DNA of 64,000 nt from JAKANT01 sp035502095 (GCA_035502095.1 DATJUX010000025.1:1-64000); one strand, 5' to 3'. Shown: positions 54,305-63,356, numbered from the stretch's first letter. Made by a program: numbers and translations. Notes: generated from the letters alone by a model not told the origin.

Positions 54305-55771
54305 TCATGGCTGGCCGGGCGTGGCGGCGCGGAACTGCATCACGTTGTCTTCGATGCGGCCGAAGCGCAGCGCGAGCAGGTCACGCAGGTAGTTCTGGTT
54401 CAGCCGCCACGGCGCCTGCGTGCCCTGCTTCGGAAAACGGTCCAACGCGCGTTGAAAATATCCGGACGAGAAGTCGATCCAGGGCAATGCCGCCGGCGCC
54501 GCAGCGCCGATGCGCGGCGTGCACTGCACGAATCGGTGCCGGCGCATGTAATTGAGCAGCCGGCATACGTAGCCGCATACCAGGTCCGCCTTCAGCGTCC
54601 ACGAGGCATTCGAGTACCCGAAGCACGATGCGAAGTTGGGCACGTCGCTGAACATCACGCCCTTGTAGTTGAACGTGCCTGCCGGCACGACCGGGCGTCC
54701 GTCGATGTCGAGCGCGATTCCGCCGAAGGCCTGCAGCTCGAGTCCGGTCGCGGTGACGACGAGGTCGGCCGGAACCGTCTTGCCGGAGCGCAGCGCGAGC
54801 CCGGTCTCGGTGAAGGATTCGATCTCGTCGGTGACGAGCGAGACGTGCCCGGCGCGTATTTCGCGGAAGAGATCGCCGTCGGGCAGCAGGCACAGCCGCT
54901 GCTCCCACGGGTTGTAGCGCGGCTGGAAGTGCTGCTCGACGTCGGCCGCGCCGCCGAGCGCGCGGCGCACGCGCGACAGCAGCAGCTGCTTCGCGCGCTC
55001 GGGGTGGCGGCGGCACAGGTTGAACACATACAGGCCGAGCAGGACTTGCTTCCAGCGCACGATCGCGTGCACCACGCGCCGCGGCAGCAGCCCGCGCAGG
55101 CCGCGCGCCATCGGGTCTTCCGTGGGCCGCGCGATCACCCACGTAGGCGAGCGTTGCACCATCGTCACGTGTGCTGCCTCGCCGGCCAGCGCAGGCACGA
55201 GGGTCATCGCGGTTGCCCCGCTGCCGATCACGACGACACGCTTGCCCTGCCACGCGATGTCGTCGGTCCAGAACTGCGGATGCACGACGCGTCCCCCGAA
55301 GCGCTCGATGCCCGCGAACGCGGGCGTGTATCCCGCGTCGTAGCGGTAATAGCCGGCACAGAGAAAGAGGAAGTTGCAGCTCATCGCGACCGGCTCGTGT
55401 TCGCGGCCGCGCGTCACCTCCAGTACCCAGCGCGCGTCGCGCGACGACCACGAAGCCTTGGTCACGCGGTGTTCGTACCGGATTTTGCGATCGACGCCGT
55501 GCGCGGCGGCGGTCTCACGCAGGTAGTGCAGGATCGCGGGACCTTCGGCGATCGCGTTCGCTTGCTGCCAGGGGCGGAACGCGTAGCCGAGGGTGTACAT
55601 GTCCGAGTCGGAGCGCGCGCCGGGGTATCGGAACAGGTCCCACGTCCCGCCGGAACGGTCGCGACCTTCCAGAATCGAGAACGTGCGACCGGGGCAGCGC
55701 GCGAGCATGTGGCATCCGGCGCCGATGCCCGACAACCCGGCGCCGACGATGAGCAGGTCGAAGTGTTCCAT
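54305..55771 (-). CDS. Flavin-containing (Baeyer-Villiger type) monooxygenase
   Basis: A 488-residue FAD/NADPH monooxygenase. The FAD motif is VGAGLSGIGAG near the N-terminus, and the NADPH motif is VIGSGATAMTL (about 185). Between them FGGRVVHPQFW fits the FxGxxxHxxxW fingerprint of type I Baeyer-Villiger monooxygenases. RPTEDPMARGLRGLLPRR and the overall length resemble EthA-like enzymes. Substrates in this group are ketones or thioethers; none can be predicted. It is convergent with surE. Confidence 0.9.
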   Translation of the reverse strand: MEHFDLLIVGAGLSGIGAGCHMLARCPGRTFSILEGRDRSGGTWDLFRYPGARSDSDMYTLGYAFRPWQQANAIAEGPAILHYLRETAAAHGVDRKIRYEHRVTKASWSSRDARWVLEVTRGREHEPVAMSCNFLFLCAGYYRYDAGYTPAFAGIERFGGRVVHPQFWTDDIAWQGKRVVVIGSGATAMTLVPALAGEAAHVTMVQRSPTWVIARPTEDPMARGLRGLLPRRVVHAIVRWKQVLLGLYVFNLCRRHPERAKQLLLSRVRRALGGAADVEQHFQPRYNPWEQRLCLLPDGDLFREIRAGHVSLVTDEIESFTETGLALRSGKTVPADLVVTATGLELQAFGGIALDIDGRPVVPAGTFNYKGVMFSDVPNFASCFGYSNASWTLKADLVCGYVCRLLNYMRRHRFVQCTPRIGAAAPAALPWIDFSSGYFQRALDRFPKQGTQAPWRLNQNYLRDLLALRFGRIEDNVMQFRAATPGQP

Positions 55772-55863
55772 ACGCGCGGACGGTACAAGAAATCGCCCGC
55801 GCGCCGAACACTCCCGTCGGTTCTCGCGCTGGCTTTCCGGTTCATAGCCGGCGCGGCGGCGAC

Positions 55864-56115
55864 ATGATCATCACGTCGCTTGACGGCGAAACTGTCGAGC
55901 GATTGGTCGAACCGGACCATCTGCAGCAGATCAGCAACGCGTTGGACGAGCTCGCGAGCGTGGAGCCCGAGCCGGCCAAGGTGGTCGACCTGAAGTTCTT
56001 CTGCGGTTTCACGCTGGCCGAAGTCGCTTCGATGCAGGGCGTGACCGAGCGCACCGTGCAGCGCCAGCGGAAGCGGGCGCGCCTGATGCTGTACCAGTCG
56101 CTCCGTGAGCGATAG
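55864..56115 (+). pseudogene. ECF sigma factor remnant, region 4 only
   Basis: An 83-codon frame. The last 50 residues are a sigma-70 region 4: AKVVDLKFFCGFTLAEVASM, VTERTVQRQRKRARLMLY, very close to the ECF01-like group with TVQRxWxxAR. Region 2, needed for core binding and -10 recognition, is missing; the sequence just upstream is the start of the divergent monooxygenase gene. It is most likely the 3' remnant of an ECF sigma gene, although a small DNA-binding protein cannot be excluded. Confidence 0.65.
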
Positions 56116-56224
56116 GTCGGCCGCGAAGCGGCCCGGTGTCGCCTTTGGGCCGCGGGCTGCGATCTCGTGCGTGCAGGCGGTGCGGCAGAAGCGCCGGCCG
56201 CGCGTCTTCCTTCCCGGAGCCCCG

Positions 56225-56755
56225 ATGAAACGAACCGCAATCCTGTCCGCGCTGCTTCTGATCGCGGCCGCCTGCGCCGCGCCTGTCCGCGTCGCACCGA
56301 CGATTCCGCAAGGCCTCGAGCCGGGCGACGACGAAGCGATGATCGGCACCCTCGCTGCGCACGGCGTGCAGATCTACGAGTGTCGTGGTGTGAACAGCGA
56401 CGACGGACAGCAGGCCGTCTGGGCTTTCGTCGCGCCCGAGGCCGAACTGTTCGCCGAGGGCCGGCCGGTCGGCAGGCATTACGCGGGGCCGCATTGGGAA
56501 AGCGTCGACGGGAGCAGGGTGGCCGGTGTGGTCAAGGCGCGGGCCGAGGCGCCGCGCGAAGGAGCGATTCCGTGGTTGCTGCTCGCGACCCGATCGGTCG
56601 GGCCCGATGGCGCGCTGGCAGGCGTCACCAGCATCCAGCGCATCAACACCGAGGGCGGTACCGCACCGAGTGCCGAGGGTTGCACCCTCGCATCGCTGGG
56701 CCAGCGTGCGCGTGTGGCCTACACTGCCGACTACGTGCTCTACGGCGCGCGCTGA
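56225..56755 (+). CDS. DUF3455 lipoprotein
   Basis: A 176-residue exported protein with a lipoprotein signal (LLIAAACAAP, Cys17). The body matches DUF3455: VQIYECRGV, WAFVAPEAELF, HYAGPHWES and PWLLLATRS. Family function is unknown; it is common in proteobacteria and fungi as a secreted small domain. The ATG follows CGGAGCC. Confidence 0.87.
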   Translation: MKRTAILSALLLIAAACAAPVRVAPTIPQGLEPGDDEAMIGTLAAHGVQIYECRGVNSDDGQQAVWAFVAPEAELFAEGRPVGRHYAGPHWESVDGSRVAGVVKARAEAPREGAIPWLLLATRSVGPDGALAGVTSIQRINTEGGTAPSAEGCTLASLGQRARVAYTADYVLYGAR

Positions 56756-57086
56756 CGTTGCCGGTCGCCGCCCGCGTCGCGATGTTCGTACGTCGACGCG
56801 CAGCACCGCCTCGCAAATGCACGCGATGGGGCAACCTGTATCCGACCTGTCGCTTCTTCAGTCGCGCGATCCACTGCGACGACCGCTGGGCGCATTGATA
56901 CGACGCTGCGCACACACCGACACGCAGTGAGCGCGTCCGCGCTCAGGCCATGCGCGGCCGGTCTCGAGTGCTTAATGCGCGGTTAAGCCGGCGGCGCTGC
57001 GACCACCGCATTTGCGCGAGCGGACTTCATCCATCCGCTCGCGTATCCCACATTGATGTCGGCATGCCCCGTAGTTAGGTGGTCTC
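56756..57086. other. Intergenic region with two palindromes
   Basis: No gene is seen in these 331 bases. GCTTAA and TTAAGC (56970-56988, 7-base spacer) form a perfect A/T-rich inverted repeat, a possible operator. CGCGAGCGGA and TCCGCTCGCG (57015-57043) form a perfect 10-base-pair stem with a 9-base loop, but no T-run follows. Confidence 0.55.
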
Positions 57087-57887
57087 GTGCCACGAGGCAA
57101 GCGGGAAAATGCCAAGACTACGACACGGGGAGTCGCGGTGGCTGCTGCGCACGAAAGAGAATCGGTACTGGTCGTCGGTGCGACCGGGCGGACCGGTGCA
57201 TTCGTCACACGGTACCTCTGTGCGGCGGCGGTTCCGGTGATCGCATGCGTCCGCCGCCCGGATCGCCTGCCTGCCGAGCCGTCGCTCGCGGCGGCGGAGA
57301 TCGTGACCGCAAACCTCGAACGCCCCGAGACACTCGCCCCGCTGGTCGATCGCGCCCTGCACATCGTCTACGTGGCCGGCAGCGAGCGCAGGAGCTTGTC
57401 GCCGGGCGCCTACCAGCTCGAGATCGACGCTCTCGCTGCCACCCTCGAAATCGCGCGCCGGTCCGGCTTCGGCGGCCGATGGATCTATGTCGGCTACAGC
57501 GGCGTGGAGCAACGCGGCAGCGCGACCTGGGCCGAGACACGCTGGCGCGAACTGAAGCTCGAAGCGGAACAGGCGATCGCCGGCAGCAACCTCAACTATT
57601 TCATCTTGCGCATCGGGCGCGTCAGCGGACCGGTCGCCGTCGAGCCCAACGTCAGCGTCACGCAGCGCCACGCCACGTCTCCGGATGCCGAGTTGCCCTG
57701 CAACGCGCTTGGTTTCCTCCTCGCCGGCGCCGCCCTCGCCGGCGCCACCTCCAAATCGACTGCGACGGTCCAACTCGACAGCCACGGCTACAAGTTGCAG
57801 GACGCCGTGCGCGCCTTCAGCCGCCTGCGGACCGATGTCTCCGCGACCACGCGCGCCGCGAGCGGCGCATCGTTCGGCCGCGCCTAG
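57087..57887 (+). CDS. NAD(P)-binding NmrA/SDR-extended family protein
   Basis: A 266-residue Rossmann-fold protein of the atypical SDR (NmrA/YwnB-like) type. VLVVGATGRTGAFVTRYL is the dinucleotide-binding motif, preceded by a non-conserved basic N-terminus; VYVAGSER and WIYVGYSGVEQR follow. There is no YxxxK catalytic pair, so it may bind rather than turn over nucleotide. It starts at GTG 57087 with AGGTGG upstream; a GTG at 57138, after GGGGAG, would remove the non-conserved part and may be the true start. Confidence 0.78.
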   Translation: MPRGKRENAKTTTRGVAVAAAHERESVLVVGATGRTGAFVTRYLCAAAVPVIACVRRPDRLPAEPSLAAAEIVTANLERPETLAPLVDRALHIVYVAGSERRSLSPGAYQLEIDALAATLEIARRSGFGGRWIYVGYSGVEQRGSATWAETRWRELKLEAEQAIAGSNLNYFILRIGRVSGPVAVEPNVSVTQRHATSPDAELPCNALGFLLAGAALAGATSKSTATVQLDSHGYKLQDAVRAFSRLRTDVSATTRAASGASFGRA

Positions 57888-57895
57888 GCAGGCAT

Positions 57896-57953
57896 TGTCA
57901 TCCGGAGCGCATCCGTCGCTCCGTCGTCATCGCAAGCGCAGCGAAGAATCTCG
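57896..57953. repeat. Dispersed palindromic repeat, family A, two partial arms
   Basis: TGTCATCCGGAGCG at 57896 and GTCATCGCAAGCGCAGCG at 57926, each followed by degenerate remains, resemble the family A arm at 9424. The stem GGAGCG/CGCTCC lies between. It is a decayed or composite copy directly after the NmrA-like gene. Confidence 0.5.
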
Positions 57954-57977
57954 GCGGTGCGCAACCCCGAAGAACCA

Positions 57978-58028
57978 GACGCGGATTGCGCGGATCAAAG
58001 CGACAGTCTTATCCGCCTCATCCGCGTC
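57978..58028. repeat. Dispersed inverted repeat, family B
   Basis: The left arm begins GACGCGGATTGCGCGGATC (57978-57996) and the right arm ends CATCCGCGTC (58009-58028), its imperfect inverse. It is related to the element at 30950-31054, with a much shorter centre. Confidence 0.6.
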
Positions 58029-58094
58029 AATCCGAGTCATAAGCCTGTCCCTTTCGACCGCCTCGCCAGCGCATCGGATCGACAAGGAACCCCG

Positions 58095-59273
58095 TCACAA
58101 CAATCCCCGCCGCGCGAGGCTGCGCATCAGCGCGCCGATGCCGAAGGTCCAGCGCGCCGCCTGGTCGGTCGTGACCACGCGATTGACGAGCGCACCCAAC
58201 GCCGGCGTGGCGACGCGCACGACGTCTCCGACTGCGTGCGTGAACCCCTGCCCCGGACCGTACCGGTCCTTGGTGGGCGCGAACATCGTGCCCAGGAACA
58301 GCATCAGGCCATCCGGGTAGGCGTGATGCGCCCCGATCGCCTGCGCCACCAGGTCGAGCGGATCGCGGCTGATCTTCGCGAGCGAGCTCGCGCCTTCCAG
58401 TTCGAATCCGTCCGGGCCCGAGACATGCAGTGCGATCTCGCACTGGCGCACGTCGTCGATCCCGTACGTGGCGTCGAAGAGGCGGATCAAGGGGCCGATC
58501 GCGCACGACGCGTTATTGTCCTTGGCCTTGCCGAGCAGCAGCGCGCTGCGCCCCTCGAAGTCGCGCAGGTTCACGTCGTTGCCGAGCGTCGCGCCGAGGG
58601 TCTCGCCGCGGCTGTTGACCGCAAGCACGATCTCCGGCTCCGGGTTGTTCCACTTCGACTGCGGATGGATGCCGACGTCGGAACCCGTGCCTACGGCGGC
58701 GAGGACCGGCGCCTTGGTGAAGATCTCCGCATCCGGACCGATGCCCACCTCGAGATACTGCGACCACGCGCCCTGTTCGATCAGGAGTTGCTTGACGCGC
58801 GCGGCCTTTTCGGAACCCGGCACGATGCCGGCGAGGTTGTCGCCGAGCACGGTCGCAAGCGAGGCGCGGATCGCCTCCGCACGCGACGCGTCGCCGCGCG
58901 CCTGTTCTTCGATCACGCGTTCGAGCAGGCTCGCCACGAACGTCACGCCGCTCGCCTTGATCGCCTGCAGGTCGCACGGCGCGAGCAGCCATGGCCGTGC
59001 CGGATCGCGCGTCGTCTCCCAGCTGTTCTCCAGCACCGCGTCGAGCGCCGCGATGCGCGGCGCCCGACCTGCGCGCAGCGCGCGCCCGATCGTCGCTTGC
59101 GGTGCATCGAGTTCGAGCAGCTGGCTGACGGTCGGCGCGACGGACGAGAGATCGTGCAGCGCGCCCGCGTGCGCGGCCGCCGCGACCGGCCCGAGGTCGG
59201 GCAGCCAGACGCGCCCCACCAGCAGGGCGCGATCGAGGTCGCGCGGAAGGATGCTTGTCAGATTTCCGGCCAT
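58095..59273 (-). CDS. Fumarylacetoacetate hydrolase family protein
   Basis: A 392-residue FAH-superfamily enzyme. Metal ligands are expected in NNPEPEIVL (Glu-x-Glu) and in the Asp of LGNDVNLRDFEGRSALLLG, the central FAH signature; FLGTMFAPT and GQGFTHAVGDVV are C-terminal. It belongs to the long FAH group related to sugar-acid (2-keto-3-deoxy) dehydratase/hydrolases rather than to FAH proper. The reaction cannot be assigned. Confidence 0.87.
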   Translation of the reverse strand: MAGNLTSILPRDLDRALLVGRVWLPDLGPVAAAAHAGALHDLSSVAPTVSQLLELDAPQATIGRALRAGRAPRIAALDAVLENSWETTRDPARPWLLAPCDLQAIKASGVTFVASLLERVIEEQARGDASRAEAIRASLATVLGDNLAGIVPGSEKAARVKQLLIEQGAWSQYLEVGIGPDAEIFTKAPVLAAVGTGSDVGIHPQSKWNNPEPEIVLAVNSRGETLGATLGNDVNLRDFEGRSALLLGKAKDNNASCAIGPLIRLFDATYGIDDVRQCEIALHVSGPDGFELEGASSLAKISRDPLDLVAQAIGAHHAYPDGLMLFLGTMFAPTKDRYGPGQGFTHAVGDVVRVATPALGALVNRVVTTDQAARWTFGIGALMRSLARRGLL

Positions 59274-59351
59274 GGTTGGTCCGCCGCTTCAGGTCGGTCG
59301 AGATGTTCGCCCACCCTCGGGGGGCGCGCAATCACGACGCCTCGTGCGGGC

Positions 59352-59690
59352 CTACCGCTGCGCAACCGCATCCAGCAGCAGCGCGACGCCGCGCAGGACA
59401 TCCTGGCTCGTCGCCGCGTCGCGCCGATTGAGCTGCTCGACGCGATCGAGCATGCTGCCCGCCTCGTCGAACCGCCCGGCCTGGACCGGGGCCGGCGCGA
59501 GGTAGTAACGCTCCTGGTTCTCCTGGACGCCGTTCTGCCGTAGCCGGCGCGCGCAAGCGTGATCTGCGGTACGTGCAGCGCATCGTCGGTGCACCCGGCC
59601 AGCGTGAGCGCGTCGCCATGGTCGGCTTGTGTGCCTTTCGCCGGCCGTGTCGAGCAGGACCCGCCAGCGTTCCTTGTCGAACCTCACCAT
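59352..59690 (-). pseudogene. Small gene disrupted by two compensating frameshifts
   Basis: Read on the minus strand, the frame begins MVRFDKERWRVLLDTAGE, then loses coding character; the +1 frame then reads KGTQADHGDALTLAGCTDDA and LHVPQITLARAGYG; the original frame resumes at GVQENQERYYLAPAPVQAG and runs to a stop at 59352 (RGVALLLDAVAQR). Joined, these give a coherent acidic protein of about 112 residues that I do not recognise. Either the gene carries two compensating indels, or the read has two errors. Confidence 0.45.
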
Positions 59691-59820
59691 GATGCACCTC
59701 GCGGTTGCCTGCGCTGGTAGATCGGAGTGGGCGCGGGAAATGCGACCAGGCGGGGGAGGCGGTGTCAGGGGCTCAGTTCCCCTTTGCTGGCAATGCGCGG
59801 GCGATGGAACTCGCGCACGT

Positions 59821-60564
59821 TCAGGCGTGGACTGCGGGCGCGGTTGCACGCGACAGGAGCGTTGCGAACTGCCGCTCGACCCCTTTTGGATCGTTGAGCA
59901 AGCTGGCCGCAATCTCCGCGGCCAGGCCGGGATAAACATCCTCGATACCGTCCTGCAACGCCTCGACGATCCTGGCGGCGATGGCAGCGGGTAGCAGCTT
60001 CGGCGCAGAGACCCGGCGCGCCAGGTCCGTATCCACGAAGGCCGGCGTGACGCCGATCACCAGCGTGCCCTGCGCGGCGAGTTCGGCGCGCACGGCTTGA
60101 GTCAGCGAAAACGCCGCAGCCTTGGATGCAGCGTAGGAGCCGATTTGCGGCATGCTCACGCGGCCGAGGATCGACAACACATTCACGATCGCTCCCCCGC
60201 CATTGCGGCCGAGTACGGGCGCGAAGGCGCGGCACATGGCGAGCGTGCCGAAGTAGTTGACCCGCATCTCGCGCTCCGCGGCAAGCGGGTCCGCGGGCGA
60301 AAGGAGCGACTGCCCGAGGGCAATGCCGGCGTTGTTGACGAGAATCTGCACGTCCTCGCAGTCGCGCACGGCCCGTTCGATCTGACTCGAGTCGGTGACG
60401 TCGAGCGCGACTGGAACCAGGGTCGAACCCGATCGTGTCGTGGACGCCGTGCGCGTACCCGCATAGACGCGGGCGGCGCCCGCCGCAAGCAACGCCGTTG
60501 CGATCGAAGCGCCAATCCCGCGATTGGCGCCAGTGACCAATGCGATCTTGCCAGCGATGTTCAT
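59821..60564 (-). CDS. Short-chain dehydrogenase/reductase
   Basis: A 247-residue SDR. TGANRGIGASIA is the cofactor-binding motif, NNAGIAL follows, and the catalytic Ser/Tyr/Lys lie in VLSILGRV and SYAASKAA. Its C-terminus is of the diverged type. It lies 35 bases after the thiolase gene on the same strand, suggesting a joint role in acyl-CoA or ketone metabolism. Confidence 0.88.
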   Translation of the reverse strand: MNIAGKIALVTGANRGIGASIATALLAAGAARVYAGTRTASTTRSGSTLVPVALDVTDSSQIERAVRDCEDVQILVNNAGIALGQSLLSPADPLAAEREMRVNYFGTLAMCRAFAPVLGRNGGGAIVNVLSILGRVSMPQIGSYAASKAAAFSLTQAVRAELAAQGTLVIGVTPAFVDTDLARRVSAPKLLPAAIAARIVEALQDGIEDVYPGLAAEIAASLLNDPKGVERQFATLLSRATAPAVHA

Positions 60565-60599
60565 GTTCCGCCTCGCGCGCTCGAATTCGACCGACCCCC

Positions 60600-61784
60600 T
60601 CACACCATCTCCAGCGCCAGCGCGATGCCCTGGCCGCCGCCGATGCACAGCGTGACGACGCCACGCTTCAATCCGTCGCGCTGCATCGAGTGCAGCAGGC
60701 GCGTCGTCAGCACGGCACCGGTGGCGCCGATGGCATGCCCGTGCGCGATCGATCCGCCTTCGACGTTGACGATGTCCTCGGGAAAGCCGAGTTCGCGCTG
60801 GCACGCCAGCGCGATCGCCGCGAACGCTTCGTTGATTTCGACCCGCTGGACATCGGACGTCTTCCAGCCCGCACGCTGCAGGGCCAGACGCACCGCGGGC
60901 ACGGGCCCGATGCCGAACATGCCTGGCTCGACAGCGGCCACGCCATATGAGACCAGCCGTGCCAGCGGGCGCAGGTCGTGTTTGTCGGCGAAAGCGCGGT
61001 CGGCGACGATCACCGCGGCAGCGCCGCTGTTCAGTCCCGGCGCGTTGCCGGCCGTGATCGTGCCGTCCTTGCGGAATGCGGGCTTGAGCGTGGCGAGGGC
61101 CTCGAACGAAGTGTCGGGCCGGTTCGCTTCGTCCTTGTCGAACACGACCGTGCCCTTGCGCCCCGGCAACTCGAGCGGAACGATCTCCGCGCGGAATTTG
61201 CCGGCCGCCTGCGCTGCGCCGAACCGGAGTTGCGACCGCACGGCCCAGCGGTCCTGGTCTTCGCGCGAGATGTGGAAGCGCGCCACCAGGTCTTCGGTGT
61301 GCCACCCCGAGTGCTGCCCGCTGAACGCGTCGTTCAGGCCATCGCGCAGCATGCTGTCGAAGACCGGCGCATCGCCCATCCGGTTGCCCCAGCGCCCGCT
61401 GCCCAGCAGGTACGGCGCCTGGTCCATGTTCTCCATTCCTCCGGCGACTGCGGCGGACGCGTAGCCCGCGAAAATCTCGGCGGCCGCGCTGGCGATCGCC
61501 TGCGCGCCCGAGCCGCACACGCGGTTCACGGTGAGCGCCGGCACCTCCACCGGCAGGCCCGCGCCGATCGAGGCCTGGCGCGCCGGATTCATCTTCGTGC
61601 CGGCCTGGATGACGTTGCCCATCACGACCGCCTCGATCGTTTCGGGCGCGAGGCCCGCGCGGCTGACCGCGGCATGGATCGCGGCGGCGCCCAACGCCGA
61701 CGCCGGCGTGTCCTTGAGCGAACCGCCGAAGGTGCCGATCGCGGTGCGCACCGGGAAGGCAAGAACCACTTCTCTGCCGGCCAT
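60600..61784 (-). CDS. Acetyl-CoA acetyltransferase (thiolase)
   Basis: A 394-residue thiolase II. The acyl-accepting Cys90 is in NRVCGSGAQAI, with NEAFAAIALA, the catalytic His in GHAIGATG and the second Cys in CIGGGQGIA. It cleaves or forms acetoacetyl-CoA or longer 3-ketoacyl-CoA. AGGAG lies about 7 bases before the ATG. The promoter region holds the tandem operator at 61800-61828; the divergent gene is a CoA-ligase-like enzyme. Confidence 0.93.
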   Translation of the reverse strand: MAGREVVLAFPVRTAIGTFGGSLKDTPASALGAAAIHAAVSRAGLAPETIEAVVMGNVIQAGTKMNPARQASIGAGLPVEVPALTVNRVCGSGAQAIASAAAEIFAGYASAAVAGGMENMDQAPYLLGSGRWGNRMGDAPVFDSMLRDGLNDAFSGQHSGWHTEDLVARFHISREDQDRWAVRSQLRFGAAQAAGKFRAEIVPLELPGRKGTVVFDKDEANRPDTSFEALATLKPAFRKDGTITAGNAPGLNSGAAAVIVADRAFADKHDLRPLARLVSYGVAAVEPGMFGIGPVPAVRLALQRAGWKTSDVQRVEINEAFAAIALACQRELGFPEDIVNVEGGSIAHGHAIGATGAVLTTRLLHSMQRDGLKRGVVTLCIGGGQGIALALEMV

Positions 61785-61799
61785 GAGATGCTCCTGATA

Positions 61800-61828
61800 A
61801 TTGTATCTACAACAATTGTATATACAAT
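61800..61828. promoter_or_regulatory. Tandem palindromic operator between thiolase and PaaK-like genes
   Basis: ATTGTATATACAAT at 61815-61828 is a perfect 14-base palindrome. The adjoining ATTGTATCTACAAC at 61800-61813 matches it at 12 of 14 positions, 15 bases away centre to centre. The run is strikingly A/T-rich in a high-GC region and sits in the divergent promoter. The TTGTATxxACAA form resembles GntR-family operators. Regulation of both genes is inferred. Confidence 0.75.
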
Positions 61829-61916
61829 AAACAGGAGGCCCGGTTTCGTCAAGCTGACGGCGCCGACATCCGATCGGGCCGATTGGGCGTACAACTTCGC
61901 GAAGGAGGTGCCGCCG

Positions 61917-63350
61917 ATGCCGACGCGCCAGGACGCCGCCAGTGGCGCGGCCCACACAGCCAACGCCGCCCGAGGCGCGTCCGGGGCGGGATTGCTCACC
62001 TTGTTGCGCGTGGCCTGGCAGCGCCACGCGCAGGAGCGGTCGTGCACATGGTCGCGAGCGCGTCTCGAACGCCATCAGGCGGCGCGCCTGCATGCGCTGC
62101 GCCGGTTCGTCGCGGCGCGTTCACCGTTCTACGCGCGCTTTCACCGCGGCCTCGAGCAGCGCCCCTTGCACGACCTGCCGATCCTCAGCAAGGCCACCAT
62201 GATGGAGAACTTCGACAGCCTGGTGACCGACCGGCAGGTGCGGCTCGCCGCGGCCGAGGACTATCTGGGCCAGCCGCCGACGGACCGCCTGTTTCTCGAC
62301 CGGTATGTCGTGCTTTCCACGTCCGGCACGACGGGCCGGCGCGGTGTGTTCCTGTTCGATCCCGGTGAATGGATCGCGGCGATTGCCGCCATCACGCGGC
62401 CGATTGCCTGGAGCGGCGCCGCGAACAACCTGCGCCGCCCGCCGAAGTCGGCGCTGATCGCCTCCGCGATGCCATGGCACTACTCGGCCCGCATCGGGCG
62501 CGCGTTGTCGACACGCCTGCTGCCCACGCTGCGCCTCGACGCGGGTGAGCCCTTGCCGGTGCTGGTGCAGCGGTTGAACGAGTGGCAGCCCACCGCGCTT
62601 GCCGCGTATCCGTCCGTGCTGACGCAGCTCGCGAACGAGCAGCTGGCCGGGCGGCTGAAGATTCCGCTCGCCAACGTCGCCACCAGCGCCGAAGTGTTGA
62701 CCGCCGAGACGCGCCGGCGCGTCGAGCAGGCGTGGGGCATCCGTGTCTTCGACACCTACGGCGCGACCGAATACGCGCCGATCGCGGCAGAGTGCCCCCT
62801 GGGCAACAAGCACCTGTTCGAGGATCGCGCCATCATCGAGCTGGTCGACGAGCGCGGGCGTGTCGTCGCGCCGGGCGAGCGGGGCGACCGCGTCCTGCTG
62901 ACGTTGCTCGAGCGCCGCACGCAGCCGCTGATCCGCTACGAGATCAGCGACATGGTGCGCGAGCTGCCCGGCCGGTGCGGTTGCGGGCGCAGCTTCCGCA
63001 TGATCGAGAGCATCGAAGGGCGGGTCGAGGACGTGCTCTTCTTCCCCTCCCGGACCGGGGGCGCCGCGCGCGTCGCCATCCATCCGAACCTGTTTCACGC
63101 CACCCTCGAAACCGCTCCCGCGACCGGCTGGCAGGTAGTGCACGACGCTCAGGGCCTGACGGTCTTCCTGACCGGTGCGGGGGACGCGACGCGGTGCGCG
63201 CAACTCGGCGCGCAGGTCGGGCAGATGCTCGCTGCGCAGGGTGCGCAGGCGCCCCCGATCGCGGTGAAGGTGACCGAACAGCTCCAGCGGGGCGCAACCG
63301 GCAAGGCGCCGCTGATCGTCTCGCGCCTCGCGCAACCGAAGGGGCAATGA
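61917..63350 (+). CDS. PaaK/CapK-like adenylate-forming ligase
   Basis: A 477-residue member of the phenylacetate-CoA ligase/CapK family. The ATP loop is STSGTTGRRGVF (about 140-151), and DTYGATEYAPIAAECP is the A5-like motif; EGRVEDVLFF precedes the C-terminal subdomain. It would activate a carboxylic acid as acyl-AMP and perhaps transfer it to CoA. AAGGAGGTG is a near-perfect Shine-Dalgarno 6 bases before the ATG. The N-terminal 30 residues are low complexity. It is divergent from the thiolase over the tandem operator. Confidence 0.88.
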   Translation: MPTRQDAASGAAHTANAARGASGAGLLTLLRVAWQRHAQERSCTWSRARLERHQAARLHALRRFVAARSPFYARFHRGLEQRPLHDLPILSKATMMENFDSLVTDRQVRLAAAEDYLGQPPTDRLFLDRYVVLSTSGTTGRRGVFLFDPGEWIAAIAAITRPIAWSGAANNLRRPPKSALIASAMPWHYSARIGRALSTRLLPTLRLDAGEPLPVLVQRLNEWQPTALAAYPSVLTQLANEQLAGRLKIPLANVATSAEVLTAETRRRVEQAWGIRVFDTYGATEYAPIAAECPLGNKHLFEDRAIIELVDERGRVVAPGERGDRVLLTLLERRTQPLIRYEISDMVRELPGRCGCGRSFRMIESIEGRVEDVLFFPSRTGGAARVAIHPNLFHATLETAPATGWQVVHDAQGLTVFLTGAGDATRCAQLGAQVGQMLAAQGAQAPPIAVKVTEQLQRGATGKAPLIVSRLAQPKGQ

Positions 63351-63356
63351 GCGGCG

